Assembly: GCA_003343905.1 (NCBI GenBank) | Contig: QAKI01000062.1 | Location: forward strand, 1 to 52,018 | Reading direction: 5' to 3' | DNA length: 52,018 bases | From: Subdoligranulum variabile | GTDB lineage: Bacteria > Bacillota > Clostridia > Oscillospirales > Ruminococcaceae | Shown here: in pieces, positions 1-7,938 of the stretch | Numbering within the stretch: position 1 is the stretch's first letter | Layout: every line of letters begins with the position of its first letter | The notes under the pieces: model-generated | Databases searched by the model: none | Told to the model about the DNA's origin: nothing | What the model saw: only the letters and a program-made list of their open reading frames with translations | Made by a program: the position numbers and the translations under genes

Positions 1-608
1 TCGCCCATGGTCATGGCCTCGGTCTGGTCATGGGTAACGTAGATGAAGGTGGTAGCCAGGCGCTTGTGCAGCTTGATGATCTCGGTACGCATGCTGGTAC
101 GCAGCTTGGCGTCCAGGTTGGACAGGGGCTCGTCCAGCAGGAAGACCGCCGGGTCACGGACCATGGCGCGGCCCAGGGCAACACGCTGACGCTGACCACC
201 GGACAGAGCCTTGGGCTTACGGTCGAGCAGGTGCTCGATCTCCAGGATCTTGGCGGCTTCACGCACACGCTTGTCGATCTCGTCCTTGGGCATCTTGCGC
301 AGTTCCAGGCCGAACGCCATGTTCTTGTACACGGTCATGTGCGGGTACAGGGCGTAGTTCTGGAACACCATGGCGATGTCGCGGTCCTTCGGGGGAACGT
401 CGTTGATCAGACGGTCGCCGATGTACATCTCGCCGCCGGAGATCTCTTCCAGGCCGGCGATCATACGCAGGGTGGTGGACTTGCCGCAGCCGGAGGGACC
501 GACGAAAACGATAAATTCCTTATCGGCGATCTCGAGGCTGAAATCGGGAACGGCAACGACGTTGCCGGGATAAACCTTTTTAACGTGACGGCAGCTAATA
601 GAAGCCAT
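1..608 (-). CDS. ABC transporter ATP-binding protein, MsmX/UgpC type (partial, 3' end off window)
   Basis: This is the ATPase subunit that energises carbohydrate ABC importers at the inner face of the membrane. The first 202 residues are visible. They contain Walker A (GPSGCGKST, about residues 37-45), the Q-loop (VFQNYALYPHM), the signature LSGGQRQRVALG, Walker B (FLLDEPLSNLD) and the H-loop (YVTHD). This spacing and wording are typical of the MsmX/UgpC/MalK subfamily, whose C-terminal regulatory domain would lie outside the window. The start is the ATG at 606-608, preceded by a GGGAGG ribosome-binding site. The gene is divergent from the AraC regulator at 734, which may respond to the same sugar. 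The family is certain; the substrate is not. MsmX-type ATPases often serve several importers, and no permease gene is visible here. Confidence 0.93.
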   Translation of the reverse strand, partial: MASISCRHVKKVYPGNVVAVPDFSLEIADKEFIVFVGPSGCGKSTTLRMIAGLEEISGGEMYIGDRLINDVPPKDRDIAMVFQNYALYPHMTVYKNMAFGLELRKMPKDEIDKRVREAAKILEIEHLLDRKPKALSGGQRQRVALGRAMVRDPAVFLLDEPLSNLDAKLRTSMRTEIIKLHKRLATTFIYVTHDQTEAMTMG

Positions 609-663
609 GGATAAAAACCTCCCAGTTATACTTGTTTGCCCCTTGGGTTTGGGGCTGATTCAC

Positions 664-692
664 TTGACACGACTATAATATCAGGTTATAAT
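664..692 (+). promoter_or_regulatory. Consensus sigma-A promoter for the AraC regulator
   Basis: TTGACA (664-669) and TATAAT (687-692) are separated by exactly 17 bp, upstream of the gene starting at 734. On the opposite strand the same region offers a weaker TTTCAA / TATTAT pair with a 16-bp spacer, which could drive the divergent ABC ATPase gene. The shared 125-bp intergenic region is a natural operator for the AraC protein. Confidence 0.85.
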
Positions 693-733
693 CGGTTTGA
701 AAATAGCATTTTATTGATATTGAGGGATGGAAA

Positions 734-1507
734 TTGATTTTTGATCCAGATTTTTTCTGCACCTGTTTGCAGACCGCGGAACTGGACGGCAGCGCCCCCG
801 CCCGGCTGGGCGGCAGCGGGCTGTGGGTGGGCGTGCTTTCCCGCGGGGAGTGCGTGCTGGAAGGCTTCCCCCGCCCCGGCCAGAGCGGCGACCTGCTGCT
901 GGGCCCCGCGCCGCTGGACCTGACGCCCCAAAGCGACTGCCACCTGGTGGCCGTGCGGCTGGGCGGTTCCTGCGCGGACGCCTACCTGCTGCGGCTGGGC
1001 GCGGCCCGCTGGGCGGACGGGGCTTCCTGCCCGGGTGCGGCGGAACTGATCGCCCAGATGCACGGCGGCGGCAGTTCCCAACTGGCCTATGCGCTGCTGT
1101 GCGCCGCCGCCAAAGCCGACGAGACCGCCCGCCCGCTGCCGCCGCTGGTGGCCCAGGCGGTGAGCGCCATCCGGCAGAATTACATGGCCCTGTACGGGGT
1201 CGAGGAACTCAGCGAACAGTTGGGCGTGACCAAGAGCCATCTGGTGCGGGCGTTCAAGCAGGCGTTGGGCGTGCCGCCGGGGCACTACCTGACCAGCGTG
1301 CGCATTGAGGCGGTGAAGAACCTGCTGCTGGCCGACACCTATAACCTGGAGACCATCGCGGGGCTGACGGGCTATTCCAGCGCGAACTATCTGTGCCGCG
1401 TGTTCAAGCGGGAGGTGGGCGTCAGCCCGGCGGCCTGGCGGGCCGGGGCCGCCCCCCTGCCCACGGTGCCCAAACTGCCGCCCCGCGGGCAGGAAATGTT
1501 CGTCTGA
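734..1507 (+). CDS. AraC family transcriptional regulator
   Basis: A 257-residue regulator. The N-terminal 140 or so residues form a poorly conserved sensor region. From about residue 145 onward is a double helix-turn-helix of AraC/XylS type, including the stretches VEELSEQLGVTKSHLVRAFK and LETIAGLTGYSSANYLCRVFK, and ending in the usual GVSPAAWR. The start is a TTG, chosen because it is the only start codon in frame near the GAGGGA ribosome-binding site and places the first codon about 40 bp downstream of a perfect promoter. It probably controls the divergent sugar transporter operon, as AraC proteins commonly do; that is inference. The gene ends in a bidirectional terminator facing galE. Confidence 0.88.
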   Translation: MIFDPDFFCTCLQTAELDGSAPARLGGSGLWVGVLSRGECVLEGFPRPGQSGDLLLGPAPLDLTPQSDCHLVAVRLGGSCADAYLLRLGAARWADGASCPGAAELIAQMHGGGSSQLAYALLCAAAKADETARPLPPLVAQAVSAIRQNYMALYGVEELSEQLGVTKSHLVRAFKQALGVPPGHYLTSVRIEAVKNLLLADTYNLETIAGLTGYSSANYLCRVFKREVGVSPAAWRAGAAPLPTVPKLPPRGQEMFV

Positions 1508-1576
1508 CAGTCCCTTGCGCCGCCGCTGGCGGATGTGTACCAGCGGCGGCGATCCGGGAATTTACACGGCAAGCAA

Positions 1577-1618
1577 AACGCAGGCGCAGCCATACGGCTG
1601 CGCCTGCGCGCGTTTTTG
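1577..1618. terminator. Bidirectional intrinsic terminator between araC-type gene and galE
   Basis: A 12-bp perfect stem (GCAGGCGCAGCC at 1580-1591 with GGCTGCGCCTGC at 1596-1607) and 4-base loop is followed by a T run on the plus strand (GCGCGTTTTTG) and by GTTTTGC on the minus strand. It separates two convergent genes. Confidence 0.85.
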
Positions 1619-1623
1619 TGTGA

Positions 1624-2649
1624 TTATTGGGCGGACTTGTAGCCGTCGGGGTTGTGGCTCTGCCAGTTCCAGCTATGGGCGCACATATCCTCGATGCCGT
1701 ACTGGGCCTCCCAGCCCAGTTCCCGCTTGGCCTTGCCGGGGTCACACCAGCACTCGGCGATATCGCCGGGGCGGCGCGGGTCGATGACGTAGGGCAGTTC
1801 GCGGCCGCAGGCCTTGCTGAACGCATGGATGACATCCAGCACGCTGTAGCCGTGGCCGGTGCCCAGGTTGCAGATGAACAGGCCGGGCTTCTGCTCCAGC
1901 TTGCGGATGGCCGCCACATGGCCGCGGGCCAGATCCACCACGTGGATGTAGTCGCGCACGCCGGTGCCGTCCGGGGTGGGGTAATCGTCGCCAAAGACGT
2001 GGACCTTTTCCAGCTTGCCCACGGCCACCTTGGCAATGTAGGGCACCAGGTTGTTGGGGATGCCGTTGGGGTCCTCGCCGATCATGCCGGAGGGATGCGC
2101 GCCGATGGGGTTGAAGTAGCGCAGGATGGCCACGTTCAGCTCCGGATCCGCATGGCAGCAGTCGGTGAGGATGCGCTCAGTAAAGACCTTGGTGGTGCCG
2201 TAGGGGTTGGTGGTGCCGCCCACGGGGAAATCCTCGGTGATGGGCACGCTGGCGGGGTCGCCGTAAACGGTGGCCGAGGAGGAGAAGATGATGTTGTGGC
2301 AGTCATGACGGCGCATGACATCCAGGATGTTCAGCGTGCAGGCCAGGTTGTTCGAGTAATACTCGATGGGCTTGGAAACGCTCTCCCCCACCGCTTTATA
2401 GGCGGCGAACTGGATGACGCAGTCGATGTCGGTATTCTCGGCAAAGATCTTTTCCACCGCGTCCTTATCGGTCATATCGGCCTGCACGAAGCGGAAATCC
2501 TTGCCGGAGATCTGCTTGACGCGGGCCAACGCTTCGGGGCAGGAATTGTAGAAGTTGTCCGCAACGACGATGTCGTACCCCGCGGCCAGAAGTTCTACGC
2601 AGGTGTGGCTGCCGATATAGCCGGCGCCACCGCTCACCAAAATTGCCAT
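1624..2649 (-). CDS. galE: UDP-glucose 4-epimerase GalE
   Basis: Interconverts UDP-glucose and UDP-galactose in the cytoplasm (Leloir pathway; also supplies UDP-galactose for surface glycans). The protein is 341 residues, the normal length. An N-terminal Rossmann fold has the NAD motif GGAGYIGSH (residues 7-15). The short-chain dehydrogenase catalytic set is present: the SSS around residues 123-125, Tyr150 and Lys154 in the motif YGTTK. The substrate-binding region has FNPIGAHPSG and later GTGVRDYIHV. It lies 71 bp downstream of another AraC-type regulator on the same strand; a GC-rich hairpin in the gap may partly separate them. Confidence 0.97.
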   Translation of the reverse strand: MAILVSGGAGYIGSHTCVELLAAGYDIVVADNFYNSCPEALARVKQISGKDFRFVQADMTDKDAVEKIFAENTDIDCVIQFAAYKAVGESVSKPIEYYSNNLACTLNILDVMRRHDCHNIIFSSSATVYGDPASVPITEDFPVGGTTNPYGTTKVFTERILTDCCHADPELNVAILRYFNPIGAHPSGMIGEDPNGIPNNLVPYIAKVAVGKLEKVHVFGDDYPTPDGTGVRDYIHVVDLARGHVAAIRKLEQKPGLFICNLGTGHGYSVLDVIHAFSKACGRELPYVIDPRRPGDIAECWCDPGKAKRELGWEAQYGIEDMCAHSWNWQSHNPDGYKSAQ

Positions 2650-2684
2650 ACCAATCGTCTCCTTTATGGTCTGTTGTTGCTTTT

Positions 2685-2705
2685 ATGCGGGCCGCTGCGG
2701 CCCGT
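2685..2705 (-). terminator. GC hairpin between AraC-type gene and galE
   Basis: A compact stem (GGGCC ... GGCCC) reads on the minus strand just after the AraC-type gene stop, followed by an AT-rich stretch without a clean T run. It may be a weak terminator or attenuator ahead of galE. Confidence 0.4.
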
Positions 2706-2720
2706 CCGGTTACTCTTATT

Positions 2721-3656
2721 CTACTTTTTCCCGTCGGTTTCTGGAATAGACGTTTTCGGTTCCTCTTTGTCTTTTTGTTGCCTGTTTTGGCGGCGGGCGG
2801 GCAAGCCCTGCTGCATGCGGCGGTAGGCGCTGGGGGTATTGCCCGTGGCTTCGTGGAATTTCTGGCTGAAGTACGCGCCTGAGCAATAGCCCAGCCGGGC
2901 GGCCACCTCGCCGGGGGTCGCGCCCCGCGCCAGCAGTTGGGCGGCGTAGTCCAGCCGCATGGCGGAAAATTCCTCCCGCACGGTATGGCGCAGCCGGGCG
3001 CGGAACGCCTGCTGGAGCTGGGTGCGGGTGCAGCCCACGGCGGCGCAGACTTCCTCCACCCGGACCTCATGTTCCAGGTTTTGGGCCATGTAGGCGCGCG
3101 CCGCGTCCACCAGTGCGTTCTGGCGGCGTTCGCGCCGCACGCGCTGGGTGGGCCTGCGCGGGCGCTTGCAGCGGCGGGCCAGCAGGATCAGAAGGTTTTC
3201 CAGATGGATCGCCATCTGCTGCCGCGCCCCAAAGGGCACGTCCTCCCGCGGGGACGGTTTGCCGCCGGGGACCGCGGGGGCGTCGTAGAGTTCGCCGCAG
3301 GCCTTCATCAGCCAGTTCAGGTCGTGCTGTTCCACCGGTTCGGCGTGAAAGACAAGCCCGCGGAAGCGGTCCATGGCCGAGCCGGAACAGAAAAAGTCGA
3401 CGCGCAGCACTTCGGGCGGGATCTCGCCGACGGTCTGCATACCGAAGGTTTCCTCCGGCTGGTGCAGCAGGATGCCCCCGGCGCGCAGCAGCACGCGGCG
3501 GGTCCCGCAGAGTTCCTCGATGGAGCCGCTGCGCACATAGACAAGCTGCCAGCCCGGCGACTGCACCCCGGCAAAGGCGTCCTGCGGGCGGCGTTCCGAG
3601 GCCCAGGCCGCCGTGACTTCCTCGATGCGAAGCGGAAAATCTTCCGTCAGGGGCAT
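2721..3656 (-). CDS. AraC family transcriptional regulator
   Basis: A 311-residue AraC/XylS regulator. The N-terminal half looks like a cupin-type sensor (WQLVYVRSGSIEEL, later GILLHQPEETF). The DNA-binding domain occupies about residues 190-285: EVRVEEVCAAVGCTRTQLQQAF for the first helix-turn-helix and GEVAARLGYCSGAYFSQKFH for the second, ending GNTPSAYR. The C terminus is an unusual basic, glutamine- and lysine-rich extension of about 25 residues, probably disordered. It sits upstream of galE on the same strand and 14 bp after the metallopeptidase-like lipoprotein, so it may be co-transcribed with that gene. The target is unknown. Confidence 0.88.
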   Translation of the reverse strand: MPLTEDFPLRIEEVTAAWASERRPQDAFAGVQSPGWQLVYVRSGSIEELCGTRRVLLRAGGILLHQPEETFGMQTVGEIPPEVLRVDFFCSGSAMDRFRGLVFHAEPVEQHDLNWLMKACGELYDAPAVPGGKPSPREDVPFGARQQMAIHLENLLILLARRCKRPRRPTQRVRRERRQNALVDAARAYMAQNLEHEVRVEEVCAAVGCTRTQLQQAFRARLRHTVREEFSAMRLDYAAQLLARGATPGEVAARLGYCSGAYFSQKFHEATGNTPSAYRRMQQGLPARRQNRQQKDKEEPKTSIPETDGKK

Positions 3657-3670
3657 GGTTCCCTCCTTGT

Positions 3671-4672
3671 TCAGACCGCCACCGCGCCGCTGCCGGGCCC
3701 TGAGTCCTGCCCGGTGCTCACATCATAGCGGAACACGCCGGGCTCTACACCGGCCAGCAGGGGGAACAGTTCCCGTTCGGGGCAGGTATCGGCCAGACCG
3801 ATGCAGTAAGCCGTCAGCGGGCTGATGATCTTGTCGATGGCCGTATAGTCGTTGGTGCCGTCCGCCGCATAGGTATCCAGCATGATCTCGTCCGGGTAGG
3901 TCTGGGCCACATAGGCGCTCAGGTCCTCGTCCACGAACAGGTCGCTGCTGCCCGCGTAAAGGTCCGGCGCGCCGAACAGGTGCAGGATCTCGTGGGCATA
4001 GGTGGCGGGCGATTCCGGCTCCGTCTGCTCGGAATAGGCGTCGTAGCGGTAAAGGCAGCAGTATTCGTAATAGAAGTTGGCCCCGTCCTCGGCATAGTGC
4101 GCCATCGTGAACGAGGTGCCGCTGACCGGCAGGAACAGCAGGAAGCCCACCCGGTCGGTGCCGTAGCGTTCCCGCAGGTCGGCGGTGTCCAGCGTGGCGC
4201 AGAGCATATCCATCTCGGTCAGGAACTCGTTGCTCTCCTCCGAGGTGGGGCCGCCTTTCAGCCGGGCCTGCACCTGGTAGGTATGGCGCAGCGGGCTGCC
4301 CGCGCTGCCGTCGTCACAGTATAGCTGCGGCTGCACGCCGTAAGCGGCCGCCTGGCTGTTGATCCAATCCACGGCCATGGCTACCTGCTGCTGGGCTTCG
4401 TCCTGGGCTTCCCGGCTCCAAACGCTGCCGGTGGCGGCGTCGTTGAGGTAGACGCTGACCAGCACCGTCGGTTCTTCCAAAAGCTGGACGCTGCCGTACA
4501 GCGCCCCGCCTTCCGGCAGGGCGGGCGTAGGCTGCGGGGTGGCGGTGGGCGCAGGGTCAAGCTGCGGCTCCTCCACCGAGGGCATATACGGCACGCCCTG
4601 GGCCGCGCGGTGGGGCGCGCAGCCGCACAGCAGGGCCAAAACCAGCAGCAGGGCTGCCAGACGTTTTTTCAT
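3671..4672 (-). CDS. Putative zinc-metallopeptidase-like lipoprotein
   Basis: A secreted, probably lipid-anchored protein. From the chosen start it opens with MKKRLAALLLVLALLCGC, a short basic n-region, hydrophobic core and a plausible lipobox ending at Cys18. A proline-rich linker follows (TPQPTPALPEG). About residue 225 has HEILHLFGAPDLY, an HExxH zinc motif with extra downstream acidic residues, suggesting metallopeptidase activity; no family name is recognised. Three in-frame starts exist between 4672 and 4699. None has a convincing ribosome-binding site at ideal spacing, and 4672 was chosen because it gives a canonical signal peptide. The gene lies between clpE-like and an AraC-type gene on the same strand. 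Confidence 0.7.
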   Translation of the reverse strand: MKKRLAALLLVLALLCGCAPHRAAQGVPYMPSVEEPQLDPAPTATPQPTPALPEGGALYGSVQLLEEPTVLVSVYLNDAATGSVWSREAQDEAQQQVAMAVDWINSQAAAYGVQPQLYCDDGSAGSPLRHTYQVQARLKGGPTSEESNEFLTEMDMLCATLDTADLRERYGTDRVGFLLFLPVSGTSFTMAHYAEDGANFYYEYCCLYRYDAYSEQTEPESPATYAHEILHLFGAPDLYAGSSDLFVDEDLSAYVAQTYPDEIMLDTYAADGTNDYTAIDKIISPLTAYCIGLADTCPERELFPLLAGVEPGVFRYDVSTGQDSGPGSGAVAV

Positions 4673-4746
4673 CCTCATGTGCTGATCCCAACTACCCATT
4701 CAAAATCATTTCCATGCGCCCCGCCCGCGGCGGGGTGCGGCAGGGT

Positions 4747-7053
4747 TCAGGCCTGCGGCGCGCCGAATTCCAGTTCCGGCTTGCCGTCCCGGTCCACCAG
4801 TTTGACCGTGGCGGGCGCGGTGCCCAGGCGGCCGTCCACCAGTGCTTCGGCGATGGGGTCCTCCACCGCTTTGCGGATGGTGCGCCGCAGTTCGCGCGCG
4901 CCGTATTTGGTGCTGCTCTGGGCCACGATGGCGGCCAGCGCGGGCAGGTCGTATTCCAGCGTGATGCTGTGGGCCGTCAGGCCGGGTTTGTATTCGTCCA
5001 GCATCAGCGCGGCGATCTGTTCCAGGTTCGCCTGGTCCAGCGGGCGGAAGGTGATGACCTCGTCCACACGGCCCAGGAACTCCGGCCGCAGGAACTCCTG
5101 CAGGGCCTTCATGCTCTTGTCGGCGCTGGCCGTTTCCAGCCGCTTGCCGAAGCCGGTGGCCCCGCTCTGGTCGGTGGAACCGGCGTTGGACGTCATGCAG
5201 ATGACCGTGTTCGAGAAGTCCACCGTGCGGCCCTGGGCGTCGTTGATCTTGCCTTCGTCCAGGATCTGCAGCAGAATGTTCATCACGTCGGGGTGGGCCT
5301 TCTCGATCTCGTCAAAGAGCACCACGCTGTAGGGATGACGGCGGACTTTTTCGGTGAGCTGCCCGGCCTCGTCATAGCCCACATAGCCTGGAGGCGAGCC
5401 GATCAGGCGGGAGACCGCGTACTTCTCCATATATTCGCTCATGTCGATGGAGATCAGCGGGTCCACCGTATCGAACAACTGATTTGCCAACTGTTTGACC
5501 AGTTCGGTCTTGCCCACGCCGGTGGGGCCGACGAAGATGAAGCTGGCCGGGCGGTGACGGCCCGACAGGTCGGCGCGGGCGCGCTTGATGGCCCCCGCCA
5601 CGGCGTGGACGGCTTCGTCCTGGCCGATGATGTGCGCCTTGAGGGCGGCTTCCAGCCCCTGCAGGCGGCCGTACTCGGTCTCCTTGATCTTGACGGCGGG
5701 GATGCCGGTCCACAGTTCCACCACCTGGGCCACATCGTCCAGCGTGACTTCGATCTCGGCCACGCGGAGCTGCAGCGCGGGCAGTTTTTCCCGCTGCTGG
5801 GCCAGTTCGGTCTTGACGGCGGCCAGGGCTTCATAGTCGATGGCGGCTTCCTGGCCTTTGTCCGGTTCGGGGTTTTCCAGCTCATGTTCCCGGCTTTCCA
5901 GCTCGGCCACATGGCGCTGGGCCTCGATCAGTTCGGTGATCTCCGGGTGGCGCAGGTTGCAGCAGGCGCAGGCTTCGTCCAGCAGGTCGATGGCCTTATC
6001 CGGCAGGAAACGGTCGGTGATATAACGCTCCGACAGTTTGACGATGCTGGTCACGATGGGGTCCGGCACCCGGACGCAGTGGTGCTTCTCGTAATACACG
6101 CGGATGCCCTTGAGCACCTCGATGGTGTCAAGCAGGGAGGGTTCCTCCACCTTGACAGGCTGGAAGCGGCGTTCCAGCGCGGAATCTTTCTCGATATATT
6201 TGCGGTATTCGGCAAAGGTGGTCGCACCGATGACCTGCACCTGCCCGCGGGACAGGGCCGGTTTCATGATATTGGCGGCGTTCATCGCGCCGTCGGAATC
6301 CCCCGCGCCGACGATGGAATGGATCTCGTCGATGAACAGGATGATATTGCCCGCGGCCTTTACCTCGCTGATAAGCCCCTTGACGCGCTGTTCAAACTGG
6401 CCGCGGAACTGGGTGCCCGCGATCAGGGCCGTCATATCCAGCAGGAAGATCTCCTTGTCGCGCAGGCGCGCCGGGACGTTGCCCTCGGCGATATGCTGGG
6501 CGATGCCCTCCGCGATGGCGGTCTTGCCGACGCCGGCCTCACCGATCAGGCAGGGGTTGTTCTTCTGGCGGCGGCAGAGGATCTGGATGGTGCGGTAGAT
6601 CTCCCGGTCACGGCCGACGATGCGGTCGGTCTTGCCCTCGCGCGCTTTCTGGGTCAGGTTCTCACAGTAGGTATCCAGGAACTTGCGGCGGGGGGCTTTC
6701 TCTTTTTTGCCGTTTTTGGGGGCCTTGCCCTCGTCGCCCGCGGGGCGCTGGCCGCCCGGCGCAAAGGGGAACACCGGCGAACCGCCGGGGACGAAGTCAT
6801 CCTCGGGCGCGTCCTCCCCGGTGGGGGTCAGCGCGCCGGATTCGGCGGCTTCCTGCAGGAAGGAACTCATGCGTTCCTCCATATTTTCCAGGTCCTGGTC
6901 GGACATACCGAACTGTTTCATCAGATCGTCCACCGGCTGGATGTGCATGGCCCGGGCGCAGGTCAGGCAGTAGCCTTCCTGCAGGGGCTTTCCGTTTTCG
7001 ATGCGTTGCACAAAGACGACGGCAGGACGTTTTTTGCAGCGTACACAAAGCAT
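4747..7053 (-). CDS. Clp protease ATP-binding subunit, ClpE/ClpC-like
   Basis: A 768-residue Hsp100 unfoldase that would feed substrates to ClpP in the cytoplasm. The N terminus carries two CxxC pairs (Cys3/Cys6 and Cys29/Cys32), a small zinc finger as in ClpE, in place of the double Clp-N domain of ClpC. Two AAA+ modules follow: the first Walker A is GEAGVGKT near residue 170, the second GPTGVGKT near 510, with a helical insert between them and the sensor sequence STKYGARELRR near the C terminus. A strong ribosome-binding site (GAGAGGTGA) and a promoter at 7129-7157 precede it. No CtsR box was recognised by eye. The ClpE assignment rests on the zinc finger; the general Clp family is certain. 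Confidence 0.93.
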   Translation of the reverse strand: MLCVRCKKRPAVVFVQRIENGKPLQEGYCLTCARAMHIQPVDDLMKQFGMSDQDLENMEERMSSFLQEAAESGALTPTGEDAPEDDFVPGGSPVFPFAPGGQRPAGDEGKAPKNGKKEKAPRRKFLDTYCENLTQKAREGKTDRIVGRDREIYRTIQILCRRQKNNPCLIGEAGVGKTAIAEGIAQHIAEGNVPARLRDKEIFLLDMTALIAGTQFRGQFEQRVKGLISEVKAAGNIILFIDEIHSIVGAGDSDGAMNAANIMKPALSRGQVQVIGATTFAEYRKYIEKDSALERRFQPVKVEEPSLLDTIEVLKGIRVYYEKHHCVRVPDPIVTSIVKLSERYITDRFLPDKAIDLLDEACACCNLRHPEITELIEAQRHVAELESREHELENPEPDKGQEAAIDYEALAAVKTELAQQREKLPALQLRVAEIEVTLDDVAQVVELWTGIPAVKIKETEYGRLQGLEAALKAHIIGQDEAVHAVAGAIKRARADLSGRHRPASFIFVGPTGVGKTELVKQLANQLFDTVDPLISIDMSEYMEKYAVSRLIGSPPGYVGYDEAGQLTEKVRRHPYSVVLFDEIEKAHPDVMNILLQILDEGKINDAQGRTVDFSNTVICMTSNAGSTDQSGATGFGKRLETASADKSMKALQEFLRPEFLGRVDEVITFRPLDQANLEQIAALMLDEYKPGLTAHSITLEYDLPALAAIVAQSSTKYGARELRRTIRKAVEDPIAEALVDGRLGTAPATVKLVDRDGKPELEFGAPQA

Positions 7054-7128
7054 GAACTTTCACCTCTCTATGAAAAAAGCGCGCTTTTCCCGACAAAAGC
7101 ATCCGCTTGCCATTCTCAGCATGGTTCT

Positions 7129-7157
7129 ATTATCAGGCGGCGGATGCACTTTTGCAA
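7129..7157 (-). promoter_or_regulatory. Promoter for the ClpE-like gene
   Basis: On the minus strand TTGCAA (7152-7157) and GATAAT (7129-7134) are spaced by 17 bp, about 75 bp upstream of the start codon. The intervening leader has no obvious repressor repeats. Confidence 0.65.
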
Positions 7158-7200
7158 GCAAAGCGGCGGAATGTTCAGAATTTTTTCATTGAATCTTAAC

Positions 7201-7860
7201 TTAATAATGCACCAGGAAGGGGTTGAACGCGCTGAAGAAGCTGTACCCCACGCTCTGCTGCAGGACGCCGGCCGTCAGGAAGTCCACGGTGCCCGCCGTC
7301 ACGCTGGCCAGGAACCACAGCAGCAGGGCCAGCAGCCAGCAGTCCAGTGCGCCGGTCACAAGGCCCAGCAGCAGGCCGAACAGCCGGTTGACGCCGCCCA
7401 GCAGCGGCACGCCGTTCACATGGCGCAGCAGCCCCACCAGCAGCCGGAAGCACCACCGCACCAGCATGCACAGCACCACGAACAGCAGCACCTGCACGAT
7501 GGGCAGGATGACCGGTTCGATCAGGTCGGTGATCTGACCGGGCAGGCTTTCGCCCGCGCCTTCCAGCAAAGCGGCCAGATTGTCCCGCACCGCCGCGGGC
7601 AGGAAGTCCATCCCCTGCACCGCGGCCGCCAGGTCGCCGCCCGACTGGGCGACGGCGTCCTCCACCTTGCCGGAGACCGAACCGCTGAGGAACTGCGTGT
7701 AGATGGGTCCCGCCAGCGCGCGGCTGCCCCAGACGGCCACCGCCACGCCCAGCACCGCGCCCACCAGTTCGGTCAGGCCGGCCAGAAAGCCCTTGCGCCA
7801 ACTGGCCGCCGCCGCATAGGCAAAGAGGATCAGAAACAACAGATCGTAGATCCAAGCCAT
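7201..7860 (-). CDS. CvpA family membrane protein
   Basis: An integral membrane protein of 219 residues with an N-terminal hydrophobic segment, the glycine-rich KGFLAGLTELVGAVLGV typical of CvpA, an amphipathic central region, and two to three further membrane spans (PIVQVLLFVVLCMLV; FGLLLGLVTGALDCWLLALLLWFL). CvpA proteins were first linked to colicin V export and in Gram-positive bacteria are of unsettled function. The start at ATG 7860 follows GGAAAGGA at a slightly long distance. A GTG at 7884 would add eight residues but has no ribosome-binding site. It lies directly downstream of the DUF5711 gene. Confidence 0.8.
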   Translation of the reverse strand: MAWIYDLLFLILFAYAAAASWRKGFLAGLTELVGAVLGVAVAVWGSRALAGPIYTQFLSGSVSGKVEDAVAQSGGDLAAAVQGMDFLPAAVRDNLAALLEGAGESLPGQITDLIEPVILPIVQVLLFVVLCMLVRWCFRLLVGLLRHVNGVPLLGGVNRLFGLLLGLVTGALDCWLLALLLWFLASVTAGTVDFLTAGVLQQSVGYSFFSAFNPFLVHY

Positions 7861-7938
7861 AATTGATACAAAATCCTTTCCCACAGACTGTTAGACGATT
7901 CGGGGCCGCACCGTTCAGCGGCCCGCTGCTTTCTTATA

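Noticed and set aside
4714..7866. A 1050-codon open frame on the plus strand across clpE-like and cvpA
   Set aside because: It is the antisense shadow of two well-supported minus-strand genes in GC-rich DNA; its translation has no recognisable domain and no ribosome-binding site.
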